From Astragalus membranaceus (taxonomy: Eukaryota > Streptophyta > Magnoliopsida > Fabales > Fabaceae): a stretch of DNA of 64,000 nucleotides. The stretch spans positions 83,933,289 through 83,997,288 of the forward strand of contig CM076849.1 of assembly GCA_039519185.1 (NCBI GenBank), given 5' to 3'. Both the position numbers and the translations under genes were made by a program. Below the pieces are notes generated by a model that searched no databases, had not been told where the DNA came from, and worked only from the letters and a program-made list of their open reading frames with translations. Below, piece after piece: positions 35,101 to 44,800 of the stretch; positions within the stretch are counted from its first letter, which is position 1, and every line of letters begins with the position of its first letter.

Positions 35101-36396
35101 CAACACAAGACAAATTCTTCGAAAATGATTTGATCCTTCTTCCTTGATGTTAATTCCCCATCCACAACATTTGTGAAACACAAGTGCCAAGCCAAATGAA
35201 AGAAACCATATGATAGCAAGAATGAAACCAACTGCACCAGTGAATCCAACTGACTGAACATCAAAATGTTTAAAATCTAGTTAAGCTGATGTGATTGACA
35301 GAATTTGAGAATGTGATGAAAAATAAATGAATGTACTTACGGCCCAATAATGTCGATTTGCAATGTTCCAACCACCGCGGTAACGATGAAATCCCTGTAA
35401 AATGTCTGGCCTATTCGTCCTGTTTGCCGCTAGCACAAGAGTTCCCTCTTGAGAATCAGTTCCATGAAATGGTTTTGCCACTTCATTCTTCCATGGACCC
35501 AAATAATCTTCTCCTGAAAGCAAAGGAACAAAGTAAAAACAGAAAATTATAAGTTGCTTGTCAAAAATAGATAATTTCAAAACCACATAATCTAATTACG
35601 TAAATTATGTCCTCAAAAGCAAGTTATGGAAAGAGCAAACATATAGGGCCAATATTGAGTTGGTTGGCGTGGTAAGCGGTCCCACACTCACTGAAAACAA
35701 TACAGTTCGAATCATAGGAGTGACAAATTTCAAAGAATGAGGAATCAAACGAATCAAAGCTTAGTCCCATTTGTATCTTATACTCTTGTAGGGAGGCTTT
35801 TGGTTCTTTTAGTGTAAACTCTCGTGTGGAGTTCTCTAGGAGAGAAACTAACAAAGTAGCTCATACTCTAGTTAGGGTAGTCTTGTCTTCAGTTTCTTCT
35901 CAAATTTTATTTCATATCCCGGCATGTATTTTTGCTATTATTATTAATGAAATAAAGTAGACCTCTTTTGTCAAAAAAAAAGCTTAGTCTCCTAATCGGT
36001 CTAAAGAGTCGAAGCTTATGGGAATATGTTGGGTTACCCTTAGAAGCCGAAGGCCTAATTAAGGTGATTTAGCAACTAAATTGTCCATTTGAACATAATT
36101 TAGCTTAGGTGGTAGAATTACTAGCAACCCAATTTGAAAAAAAAAGCATAAGTTGACACAATTTTTGACCCAACTAGTAACTTCCCCGTGTATCCGCACC
36201 GGAGGTGTTGCATCCTAACTCAGCTTTAAGAAAAAACAAACAACAAAATATACAAGATCTAGGGGTACAAACCTAGGATAATCTTTATGGGATGTGTGGT
36301 CGACTTGCTTGGAGATAAAGCTGATATTGAACGAAGAGACACTAGTATGGAAAAGATGAACAACAGAATAAACACATTAAAGGAAACACCCTTCAT
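29101..36396 (-). CDS. Multi-span plasma-membrane protein, homologue of the Arabidopsis At2g12400/At2g25270/At1g80540 family
   Basis: Nine exons, read right to left: 36273-36396, 35341-35513, 35075-35253, 31194-31478, 31054-31112, 30932-30968, 30773-30844, 30326-30647, 29101-29511. They total 1662 nt, in frame, all introns GT-AG, giving 553 residues. A signal peptide (1-27) precedes the conserved GEDYLGPWKNEVAKPF and RGGWNIANRHYWA. Five membrane spans follow at about 104-125, 145-168, 254-275, 287-309 and 494-516. Two extracytosolic-type loops have conserved cysteines (NILPCVDQRTTNK, YYNQSGPSMPPLCYPFD, CEVSQYGICTSVGRVTP, NCNFVRDTF, STYCPPL) and NQT, NVT, NKT, NNT and NQS sequons. Family members are annotated only as transmembrane or plasma-membrane fusion proteins; the function is unknown to me. 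The tail after the last span is short and charged. No disabling change was seen. Confidence 0.88.
29743..29894 (+). mobile_element. tRNA-derived SINE in intron 8
   Basis: It has a box A-like GCTTAGTGGTATGAG (29761-29775) and a box B-like AGTTCAAATCC (29802-29812), then an AT-rich 3' tail. The 9-bp repeat AAATGCCAG at 29734-29742 and 29895-29903 is an exact target duplication. Confidence 0.75.
31532..31674 (+). mobile_element. tRNA-derived SINE in intron 3
   Basis: Box A-like TAGCTCAATTGGTGAGCT (31538-31555) and box B-like GGGTTCGTATC (31590-31600) are followed by a tail ending in an A-rich run near 31674. The exact ends are approximate; no clear target duplication was found. Confidence 0.6.
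32320..32492 (-). mobile_element. tRNA-derived SINE in intron 3, minus strand
   Basis: Reading leftward on the minus strand: box A-like AGTGGCTTAATCTACCC (32474-32490), box B GGGTTCGATTC (32435-32445), then a tail ending in a poly-A stretch (T run at 32322-32329 on the plus strand). It is therefore on the same strand as the host gene. Next to it an 18-bp phrase AAATTCAAACACTTGATT is duplicated at 32493-32510 and 32524-32541. Confidence 0.6.
32941..33005 (+). mobile_element. Truncated SINE in intron 3
   Basis: TAGCTCAGTTGGCGAGTTA near 32952-32970 matches box A of the SINE at 31532, but box B is missing, and T-rich sequence follows directly. It may be truncated by later events, including the foldback insertion at 33057. 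Confidence 0.5.
33057..33705. mobile_element. Mutator-type foldback/MITE with 72-bp identical arms
   Basis: The 649-bp element begins GGCAAAAATACACTGCAGG and ends with its exact reverse complement. The two 72-bp arms (33057-33128 and 33634-33705) appear identical. It is flanked by an exact 9-bp duplication TTGTTATTA (33048-33056 and 33706-33714), the length made by Mutator-like transposases. The core is about 2.3 tandem copies of a unit of about 190 bp starting GGCACCAGTTTGGTTGAATT. No coding capacity. It lies in intron 3 of the membrane protein gene. Confidence 0.92.
33890..34330 (-). pseudogene. LINE zf-RVT fragment in intron 3
   Basis: The minus-strand frame reads DDSWTWILDASKSFTVSSCF, LWKTTIPSKVLIFCSRIL and DMLFKRHVINSLDEVGCLF, which matches the zf-RVT region of plant LINEs. 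It is a short, dead piece on the same strand as the host gene. Confidence 0.75.
35075..35253 (-). other. Exon 3 of the membrane protein gene (splice detail)
   Basis: The exon encodes spans 1 and 2 (SVGFTGAVGFILAIIWFLSF and ICLVLTLLFTCIT). It ends ACAGT before donor GTAACT. The split codon GT plus G rejoins as Val with exon 4 after a 3.6-kb intron, restoring ITVAGCILLFFGQ. A naive open-frame reading runs into a stop just after this donor. Confidence 0.8.
35645..35735 (+). mobile_element. Possible SINE fragment in intron 1
   Basis: GAGTTGGTTGGCGTGGTAAG followed about 45 bp later by CAGTTCGAATCAT resembles boxes A and B of a tRNA-derived SINE. The LINE at 35767 may have inserted into it. No tail was identified. 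Confidence 0.4.
35756..35989 (+). mobile_element. Short 5'-truncated LINE in intron 1
   Basis: About 212 bp encode the end of a LINE RNase H (VEFSRRETNKVAHTLVRVV) and end in an A run (35973-35981). The repeat AAAGCTTAGTC at 35756-35766 and 35979-35989 is an exact target duplication, although its first As merge with the tail. Confidence 0.75.
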
Positions 36397-36452
36397 TGCT
36401 GGTTCCTTGCAACAAAATTCATTAAAACCACTAATACACACTGAGCAAGCAT
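36393..36452 (-). other. Upstream ORF of 19 codons overlapping the main start codon
   Basis: An ATG at 36452 on the minus strand, in another frame from the main ORF, reads through 19 codons to a TGA at 36395-36393. It shares two bases with the main ATG (ATGA arrangement). If the leader starts near the TATA-predicted site, this is the first ATG ribosomes meet and could repress translation or allow re-initiation. Confidence 0.45.
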
Positions 36453-36517
36453 GGCTTATGTTATTTAGGATACTGTGACTTTTTATTTTAACTAAATAAA
36501 TAATGAAACTTTGGATG

Positions 36518-36526
36518 ATTTATAAA
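36518..36526 (-). promoter_or_regulatory. TATA box candidate for the membrane protein gene
   Basis: The minus strand reads TTTATAAATC about 125 bp upstream of the ATG at 36396. The implied start near 36490 gives a leader of roughly 90 nt that contains one upstream ATG (36452). Confidence 0.5.
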
Positions 36527-36529
36527 GGA

Positions 36530-36869
36530 ACAGGGAAGTTACAAAGGAGACAAGGGCAGGGAAATCAAAATGGTGGGTGCATGTGATGATTTAACTAAAA
36601 GTAGTTTAATTAATGTTTTCCACAGTGACTAATCCTACCTTAGTTAAGTAAAACGTTACGTTGCCACTTACTTGATCCGACAGATGAAACTCTCCACCAC
36701 CACGGAGACACTAATGATAGAATGGGAAACTAAACTAAAATATTATTTCAACAGAAACGGTGCAGCACGTTGATGTGATACCTTTGGACATTTTTTTTTG
36801 GTGAGTTTTGGACATTTGTTTTGTATGTCTTTAGAAAATTTGAGATTTTGTTTGGAATATGATTTGTCC
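36530..36869. other. Upstream region of the membrane protein gene
   Basis: Nothing beyond the TATA candidate is recognised. The sequence is AT-rich and ends where the Tat-type LTR-like sequence begins. Confidence 0.4.
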
Positions 36870-37600
36870 CGGCTGCACACTTTCGCCGAGCTAAGGACTA
36901 AGATGCTCACCAAGCTGAGAAGCTTGTTCGCTCCGAATTACTTCTGACATGATGGTTGAGAGTAGTGTTTGAGAGATGTCCGAGGTGATCCGACTCGAAC
37001 TGATCCTGTGAGGGGAGTGGTACCTGCACATACTCTGATGCCTAAGTCAACATTGATAATAGGTGATGTGAGGTAATAAATGCGTACCTGTAGTGTTGAT
37101 GAGACAGTGCTTTTATAGTGGTTGGTGCCTACACGTGGCTTACTCTGATTGGTGCTTTCTATGTATGCACCTGAGTTGCTGATCTGGTGACAATGTTTAC
37201 ACCATTGATCTTGACGGATCACGGGCTTTGTTGCTTGGGCCCAAATATTGGGTCAATCCGGAACAATTTTACCCCAAGTCGAAGTTTAGAGGGATGAAGA
37301 GCCTCGACTTGAAAATGATGGTTTGTACCAGATCAGTCGGATGGCGATCCTTTCTTTAAGCTTGGCCGAGGTGATTATATCGAGTGTTGACGATATTGAG
37401 TAAGTCTGCTTTGCATTTAGTGTTACCTTGGTCAGGAGGTGTGTTTTTGATTTGCACGCGCTTTTCCCTAGGGAACACAAGCACCTTTTCTAAAAGTTTG
37501 TGCACGTGTCAGTTTGACCTTGAAGATAGTGTAACAGCTGTCAGTCTTGATATTCCCCAATTAATATGAGGGAGGATTTGTACTTTGAAACTTTAAGTCA
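36870..37600 (-). repeat. LTR of a Tat-type Ty3/gypsy element (3' LTR on the minus strand)
   Basis: It shares ordered phrases with 19780-20565 (GTACCTGCACATACTCTGATGC, TGCGTACCTG, CCCCAAGTCGA). A TATA box (CTATAAAAG on the minus strand, 37110-37119) sets transcription leftward, in line with the minus-strand pol remnant at 53076-53669. The ends are approximate. A candidate boundary is near 37548-37556, where the minus strand has an ATTGGGGAA purine tract. Confidence 0.45.
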
Positions 37601-37827
37601 ATTCGCTCTAGCTCTCTGACATACCTCTGAGGTCATTCAATTACCTTCTTTGTTCGTCTTCCGAATTCGTGGTATGATCTTCAACTTTATTCCTGTCTTT
37701 TTTGGTTTTTCAATTAGGAACTGACCGTCACGAAGATGGAGAGGTCTTTCTTCGTTGTCTAGTTGTGGAGTTTCTTATGATCTCCCTTGATGTCGGTGTC
37801 TTCTGTAGGTTATAGGTGTTTGGAAAC

Positions 37828-38367
37828 ATGTCGGCTCATACGAAGCAGGATTCTCCTCCAACCAATGGCTCTTCTACCTCCAGTAGGGCAGACGACCATC
37901 AGCAAGGAATCGGAAATCCCCCACGGTCCGTTCCGACGCGGATCCTACCACCTGAGTTTCTCTAGATATCCCCACTAGCCGACCTCCATACCCTTGTGGG
38001 TCTTTCTCCTGACGAGGAGTGGAATCTGTTTGGTGTTCCTTTTGGGGTATCGGTGTGTCTCGTCGATGGCCCGAGTTTCTTTATTCATTCGGCCATGACC
38101 ACCGACGCTGGGGTCCCTCCCCCTTTTACACCTTTCGAAAAAAGGATGCTTCAATTTCTGCACGTTGCTCCTTTGCAAATTAGTCCTGCTAGCTGGGGTT
38201 CCACGAGAGCCTTCGATTTGGTGATGAGAAATTTTCAACTCCCTGTGTCGGTGGACTTATTTCTATACTTATTTGATGTCGTAAGGAATCCGAGTAGAGA
38301 CTCTAGGAAAATCCGGCAAGGCTTCATCGATTTAGTTCCTAGTTCCTCAGATAATCTTTTCGCACCC
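37828..38367 (+). pseudogene. Antisense extra ORF of the Tat-type element (Transposase_28/PF04195-like), 5' part
   Basis: The plus-strand frame starts at ATG 37828 (MSAHTKQDSPPTNGSS), has one in-frame TAG at 37963, then reads DEEWNLFGVPFGVSVCLVDG, PPPFTPFEKRMLQFLHVAPL, SPASWGSTRAFDLVMRNFQL, VSVDLFLYLFDV. This is the pattern of the 'putative gypsy type transposon' family PF04195. It is known in extra ORFs of Tat-lineage retrotransposons, placed antisense between pol and the 3' LTR. Here it is antisense to the pol remnant and next to the LTR, as expected. At 38368 it is cut by the truncated Ogre LTR; a likely 3' end lies across the nest at 52312. Confidence 0.6.
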
Positions 38368-38906
38368 TACATTGTGATATGGGTGAGATAAATATACGTA
38401 ACTATCTCTACTTGATATGATCACAACTATTTATTTCTACAATGTGATGATCATATATTGACTAATGATATGCTTATGTTTTATTGAGCAACTACGTACT
38501 AATATGAATATCTTAGTCTATAAAAAGTCATTTATTTCTGCCACCGACTATTCGGATTATACGATTTCAGGTGGTCTAATCGTCCACCCTTACTTTTTAT
38601 GACTAGTCACTCATACATAGGTGTGTCAGTTGTCCTCTTCCTTTCATCCTTATATTTTTCTATTTGGGCAGGTTTTTTTCATATCTATAAAATGCAATAT
38701 TTCAGTTTTTCATATTTGTTTTTTTTTCTATTTGTGTCTCTATTCTATTTTATTTTTTCTGTTATGTTTTTATATATTTAAATTTTAATTTAATTTTTTA
38801 TTAAAGTATCCTAGCCGTGTCGTATCTTGATTTTCAAAATTTTCCCGTATCCCCGTATCCGTATCGTGTCGTATCCCGTATCGTATCCCGTACCCGGGCT
38901 TCATAG
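38368..38906 (+). mobile_element. hAT-like non-autonomous element, truncated copy 2
   Basis: This is the right-hand part of the same element as 48094-48941, ending GGGCTTCATAG followed by CCCTACAC. It sits in the surviving part of the 3' LTR and was evidently carried there by the retroelement, not by a second transposition. Confidence 0.85.
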
Positions 38907-39908
38907 CCCTACACCCATAAATCAAGCCAAAATTCAACTTGCAAGTTATGATATGAACAAGAAGATGCATATAATATGTGAAAGCCCTCTATTTATGGAA
39001 AAGTGAGAAAATGAGTGTGAAAATACAAACTACATGGTTAAAACACAAGAAAATTCCCCTCAAGGCCAAGGACTCATTGCCAACACCCAAGGCTCCCAAT
39101 GTCCTTGTCATAATGTTGGAAACAAGTCCTCTAAGCCTTTTGAGAAAGGAAAGAGGAGTAGAAGAAAGATTTACATGTTAATAATTAAAATGCAAGAGAT
39201 AATATGCTTACCTCAAGAAATAACTAGAAAAGGAATAAAGATGTAAAATAGGAGCAAGAACACTTGAAGAACACCTCCAACAATCTAGATCCTCACGCAA
39301 ATCCTCTTCCTTGGGTGGATTTTGATGAAACTTGGATGATTATGGAAGCTTGGAAGGAGAGTTATTGAAAAATGATGAAGGATTATCAAGCTTTTTTATT
39401 TTATGGTTGAAGAAATTGTGTAGGGAAGATGGAGGAGAGGGTTTTCGTTTTTTGAGAGAGAGGAGAGGAGAGTATTGTGTGCTAGGGTCTGAATGAGAGT
39501 AGCCTCAAGCTCTCATGGGTTAAGGGTTGTGTGAGGGAAGTAAAGGAATTAGTGTGTATTTTGTGGTGTAGAGAGAAGGAAGGTAAAAACATGTTGTGTA
39601 TTGAATGTTATTGGATTCAAAGGTGTGCTTGTCATGATGAAAGGCTTTTTTTGTGATGTGCACTTGATGGGGCTGAAGTGAAGGGCATGAGGGTGGAGTG
39701 AGGGAGATGGTTTGCTTGTGAGATTGGTACTTACTTTGGCCAAAAATGGATAAAAGCAAAAAACACCTAAAAGGACTTAGCCCTAATTCTAAAAATACAA
39801 TAAACATCCAATATTATTTTATTATTCATTTTTCATTTCTGATTTCAGATTTCATATTTTTAATTATATATTTTTTTTTGAGCCTTTTTGAAAAAAACCG
39901 TTACAATT

Positions 39909-40300
39909 GACCAAAATACCCTTTTTGACGCTAAAACCCTAATTTGCCCGAAAAATGCGTTTCCACTTCAAAATGAATCTATAACCCTAGAAATGGCCTC
40001 TAGAATCTTAGAATGCATGCTCAATGACCTTCATGAGGAATTATCATTTTTATTGTGAAATGACCAAAATACCCTTTTGGGCTCTAAAACCCTAATTTGC
40101 CCGAAAAATGCGTTTCCACTTCAAAAATGAATCTATAACCCTAGAAATGACCTCTAGAATCTTAGAATGCATGCTCAATGACCTTCATGAGAAATTATCA
40201 TTTTTATTGTGAAATGACCAAAATACCCTTTTGGGCTCAAAAAACCTGATTTACCCAAAAAGTGCATTTCAACTCTAAAAATGATTTTAGAAACTTTGGA
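39909..40300 (-). repeat. Tandem repeat in the Ogre LTR, about 155-bp unit x 2.5
   Basis: Units begin GACCAAAATACCCTTTTGG and contain AAAACCCTAATTTGCCCG and AATGCATGCTCAATGACC. They start near 39909, 40062 and 40217. The same array recurs at about 49944-50335 in the other LTR. Confidence 0.8.
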
Positions 40301-40411
40301 ATGACTTTTAGGACTCAAAATGCAATGCATGATGCTTCTCACTCCTCAACTTACTTATTTTTGTGGAAAATTAGGGTTTTGATCTAAGCTGGACAAAATT
40401 GGGGTATGACA

Positions 40412-40424
40412 GCTGCCCCTCTTT
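40412..40424 (-). promoter_or_regulatory. Polypurine tract of the Ogre-like element
   Basis: The minus strand reads AAAGAGGGGCAGC immediately before the LTR start TGTCATACC, a typical Ogre arrangement. Confidence 0.8.
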
Positions 40425-40595
40425 ATTTGGATTTTACCAAGAAATATGAATTGCGCGAGACATATTTCGAAGGTAAAATAGAAATAAAGAATTCAGAAAT
40501 TATACCAATTTTGTCCATTTGGAGAAACCCGAATTTTGTCCCTCTTTTTTTTGGAAAGATAGACACTTTCGTGTCGATGCGAAAACAGTAAATGA

Positions 40596-40785
40596 ACACT
40601 AACGTGCTGACAGAAAAGGTAAAATGGGCACTTGCGTGCATACAGAAAAGTAACACGGGCACTTGGCGTGCAGACAGAAAAGTAAAACAGGCACTTGGCG
40701 TGCAGACAGAAAAGTAAAACGGGCACTTGGCGTGCAGACAGAAAAGTAAAACGGGCACTTGGCGTGCAGAAAGCGGTAAATTGGG
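40596..40785 (-). repeat. Tandem repeat, 32-bp unit x about 5
   Basis: The unit GGGCACTTGGCGTGCAGACA plus GAAAAGTAAAAC recurs about five times with a few changes, close to the polypurine tract of the Ogre-like element. Confidence 0.9.
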
Positions 40786-41592
40786 AATTCGGAGGCTGCC
40801 TAAAACCTTCTAACGGACTCTTGTCGAGTCCGAGCTCTGGGGGGGTGGCCTTTTCGAGCGACCGATCAACATCAGGTCCGGAACTGATTTGATCAATGGA
40901 TTTACGCTATGCCTTAGGCTGACACAACTAATCCGAAGGACTTGACGAAGTCTGATGGATCCATCGCGTGCTCGTACACGATGTTGTGATCTGTGGAAGG
41001 AGTTCACTAACTCTGTGTTGATGGAGTTTACTAACTCTGGGTTGATGGAGTTTACTAACTCAGGGTTGATGGAGTTTACTAACTCAGTGCTGATGGTGAT
41101 TTTCTGAAAAATAAGATTTTTGGGACCCTCTGGTCCGAAGCAACTTCCTGGATGGTGCATGAAATGCATGCATTTGGGTATTTGGATGCGCATGAATGCA
41201 ATGATTGATTTTGGTGGGATGCTTTTTCTGTTTGATTCCTCTTCTTTTCCTTTTGTTATTCTTTCGCTCTTCTGAGATGCGAATTTGAAGGCGTAATGTA
41301 CTGTTTGATGCCATGGAGTGATGACTGGTATGGATGATATGAGAATGATGAATGATATGAAAATGTTGTGTTCTTTTATGTTCCGTCTTCTGTGATTTTC
41401 TTCTCTCCTTTCTTATTTGCTCTCTTTTTTTTTTTCTATGGAATGCAGATATCTATGTAAATGGAGTGTGAATGTACGTTATGCAAAGTGTATGTGATGT
41501 GATGATTTCAATGGAATGATGGATGCTATGAGATGCTATTTTTGATTTTCTTCCTTTTTATTTTGGTTAAGGATCAACACTTCCAGTGCCTA

Positions 41593-41890
41593 TAGGGTAA
41601 ACATCCTAATCCCCAAAGATTAAGGTGAGCACCAAAGCCCTACAAGATAACAACCTAATCCCTAAGGATCCAGGCGAGCACTGAAGCCCTACAAGATAAC
41701 AACCTAATCCCTAAGGATCCAGGCGAGCACTGAAGCCCTACAAGATAACAACCTAATCCCTAAGGGTCCAGGCGAGCACTGAAGCCCTACAAGATAACAA
41801 CCTAATCCCTAAGGATCCAGGCGAGCACTGAAGCCCTACAAGATAACAACCTAATCCCTAAGGGTTAAGGCGAGCACTAAAGCCCTACAA
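41593..41890 (-). repeat. Tandem repeat, 49-bp unit x about 6
   Basis: A unit containing AACCTAATCCCTAAGGATCC and GGCGAGCACTGAAGCCCTAC repeats with a 49-bp period. Copies are nearly identical, so expansion is recent. Confidence 0.9.
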
Positions 41891-44800
41891 GCGGCCAACT
41901 TTAGGCGACCCCCTCATGTGCTGAGATAGCTGGTTAAAGAATTTTCCTGTTTGTCTTTTTGCTATGTAATGTGATGAACGTGGGATGATGAATGAAATAG
42001 GTATACCATGGGTGTTGAACCTGATTGAATGATGGACGGATTTTTCTTTTTGCTTTTTTTCTTATTTATTTTGCTCCTTTTTTGATGCATGCAATGCGAA
42101 TGTGAACATGATGCGAATGTGATACTTTTGATGCAAATGCTATGGTGAATAAAGGAAACACATGAATGCGTAGCAAATGATATGATCGGTGATGTAGAAA
42201 GCTTTTGGCAACGATGAGACCGGCACTTGTCACGTCTATCGAAGCAAAAAAGTGTTACAGGTGTGCAATGTGAAAGTAAATGGACTACAAAAGGCCCGTG
42301 AATGATGGATGTTGAAGTTGGTCGGAAACAGAAATTGATAAGCTGTGTGTGCGAACACAGATAACATGCGAATGCAAATGTACTGCTGGCTGCATGATGG
42401 AATGATTTATGCTTTGGTGGGGGCAACGGGTGCAATGTGGATGATTTTTGCCTTTTTGGTTTTCTCTCTCTCTTTTTTTTTTTTTGAATAAATGGATGAA
42501 TGCGCACAGGTAATGCTTAAATGCAATAGTTGTGGCAGATGCATGACTTGTTGTTGAAATACAATGTATGGTGCAATGATTTATGATATGGTATGCATGC
42601 AAATGTGTTTTGTTTTGAGATGAGAAATGAGACTTTCGATGCGAGGGGTAGAGAGGTGAGTGCTCTGGAATAATCATTCCTTGGAAAGAGGTTTGAATTC
42701 AGACATGGCAATCTCAAGGTTGTTATTCACAGACACTGATGTGCAAAAACTATTTGACCGTGTTTGCAGACTCGCTTATTTTGCTCTCCTATGATGGTGC
42801 CCCATGATGATTGATTTTTAGGTCCACAAAGTTAGCTGAGTGAGTTTCTAACTTCACATTATTAACTTGTGTTCTCTCTCTTTGAAGCATAAACATGTAG
42901 AGTAGGGAAAATACAGATGAATGAGTCAGTTGACTTGGTATGACAGATATGACACGTGAGGGTATGAAAGGTAGGTTTTTGCCAAAGTCGTGAAGGGTGG
43001 AACTGCCCCGATTTAGACTACTGGTGATGAGTGCATAACTTGCCCCTGTCTAGTGGTGACAACAGCCAGGGTTGTAGAGGAATAATGAATTGGAAATACC
43101 ATGACTTTGGAATGAAGGGTGGCAAACAAGGGATTTTGTCTCAACCCACGACGTTTGGTGTTGCCCCAATCTTGACGAGAGCAAGGTTGCCCCGACTCGA
43201 GTTTGCAAAAGGATGTATTTAGCATGGTGGGTCGAGAAATTGCCCTGGTGTGGTCTCATGGATGTGAATATGACGAGGGGATGAGATGGGCGTAAGGCGA
43301 ATTTCCCCGACTTTAGGTGGAGTGAAGGGTGACGGGATTGCCCCACTTTGGAATGGTATTTCAAATGATTGCGTCTAGTGGGGTTGTGAAAGGCGACAGA
43401 GTTATGGTGATGGTTATGAACTGAGGGTGATATATGAATGGGGTGGGCAATGAATAAACCTCCCCAAAGTTGAGTGGAGTGAGAGGTGAAGGGAATGCCC
43501 CCTAGTACACACTTTTGGTTCTCTTTAAGAACAACTCGAATGCAATGAAAGTTTGACTTTTTAGTATGAGGAGGGGCTCCACTTGGTGACCACTAGACCT
43601 TGTTTTAATGCAACATGAATGCATCTTGGAGTGCAAGTCCTTCTCCTTTTTACCAACTTTCCTTTTTTGATTGTTTGTTTTTTCTTTTGAGCAGCTTTCT
43701 TTTTTCTACTAGTTTGTTTTTCTTTTGAGCAGCTTTCTTTTTTCTGCTTGTTTTTTTTTTTTTTGAGCAAACACGTCATAAATAAATAAACTTATTTGTC
43801 CTAAGATTAAAACTTTGAGAAAACAGGAGCAACCGGTCATTGATCAGAATGGACTTTTTAGGGTTGTGATGTGGAGAAGGGGATGATTGAGCTTAATGAA
43901 GTGTTTGGGGTTGATGGGGCGGATGTTTTTCTTTAGTGGTATGATTTGGCTAGGTTAATGGTTTATGAAAGAATGAGTTATTAGGCTCAATGAGGTGTTT
44001 GAGGTTTTATTGAGATGAGAACCTCTTATGTGCCTCACGGTAAAATGAACCTGTTTCAGGGTTGTAACGTGGTCAAGGGTTTATGGAGGATAGGCCAAAG
44101 GAAGTGTTTGAGGGTTTATTTCAGACAAGGATCTCTCATGCGTTTAATGGTATCAGCTCACCATTTCTACTACTTTTGCTTCTTTTTTCAGGATTTTTCC
44201 TTTTCAATCCTCTCTTTTTCCACTTTCTTCTTTTTTTTGGTGTGGTTTTTCTTTCTCTTTCTTTTGAGCTAAGTGAGCTGATAAAGGTGATACACAATTT
44301 TCGATGTGAGATTGATCCTTGTCTATGGTGATTGAGATTTTTGGGATTTTTGGCTTAAGGTGTTTTCGGATATGGAATGATGGCCAAACTTCATTTCAAA
44401 ATCATGATTACTTGTTTTCTCAAAAATTAACCCCAGGACAATAATTTATCTATTTTCATATATTTGCTCTTTTTTCTTCATTTCTTTTCATGCTCTAATT
44501 TTTGCTTAGGCCGCTCTTACGAGTTTCCGACCTAACCAGCTTTTTTGATTTTTTTTACTTTTAAAAAGACTTGCACCCAAGGAATACAATGTTAACAAGA
44601 ATCTAGTGATGACAAATTTGCCCCAGTATGGAGGACCAAGAGTGGTATTTCATTAGGGGGACCAACCAAAAAGCCAACTATGCACTAATCTGGGGGATAT
44701 GTACTTTATGGGTGGTCAGGGTGGGATTAGACTTGGGCGAGGGATGATGACAATGTAGGGACACTAACTGACTCAAACAAAAATAAAGACACATGTCACA

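Larger units (their letters stand above)
38368..40411 (-). repeat. Truncated 3' LTR of the Ogre-like element
   Basis: This 2044-bp segment matches 48415-50446. I noted one substitution (C at about 40350, T at 50386) and a 12-bp GTATCGTATCCC-type length difference near 38885. About 2.27 kb of the LTR is missing at its left side, and the cut falls inside the hAT-like insertion. Confidence 0.9.

Noticed and set aside
39520..39807. Minus-strand frame identical to one at 49555-49842
   Set aside because: Both are LTR copies; the duplication reflects the LTRs and not a gene pair.
39950..40260. AAAACCCTAA phrases suggesting telomere-like repeats
   Set aside because: They recur once per 155-bp LTR tandem unit and are not contiguous plant telomere repeats.
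41962..42507. 181-codon minus-strand frame in the Ogre interior
   Set aside because: Ser/His-rich low-complexity read-through of ATG- and CAT-rich spacer; no gag or pol motif.
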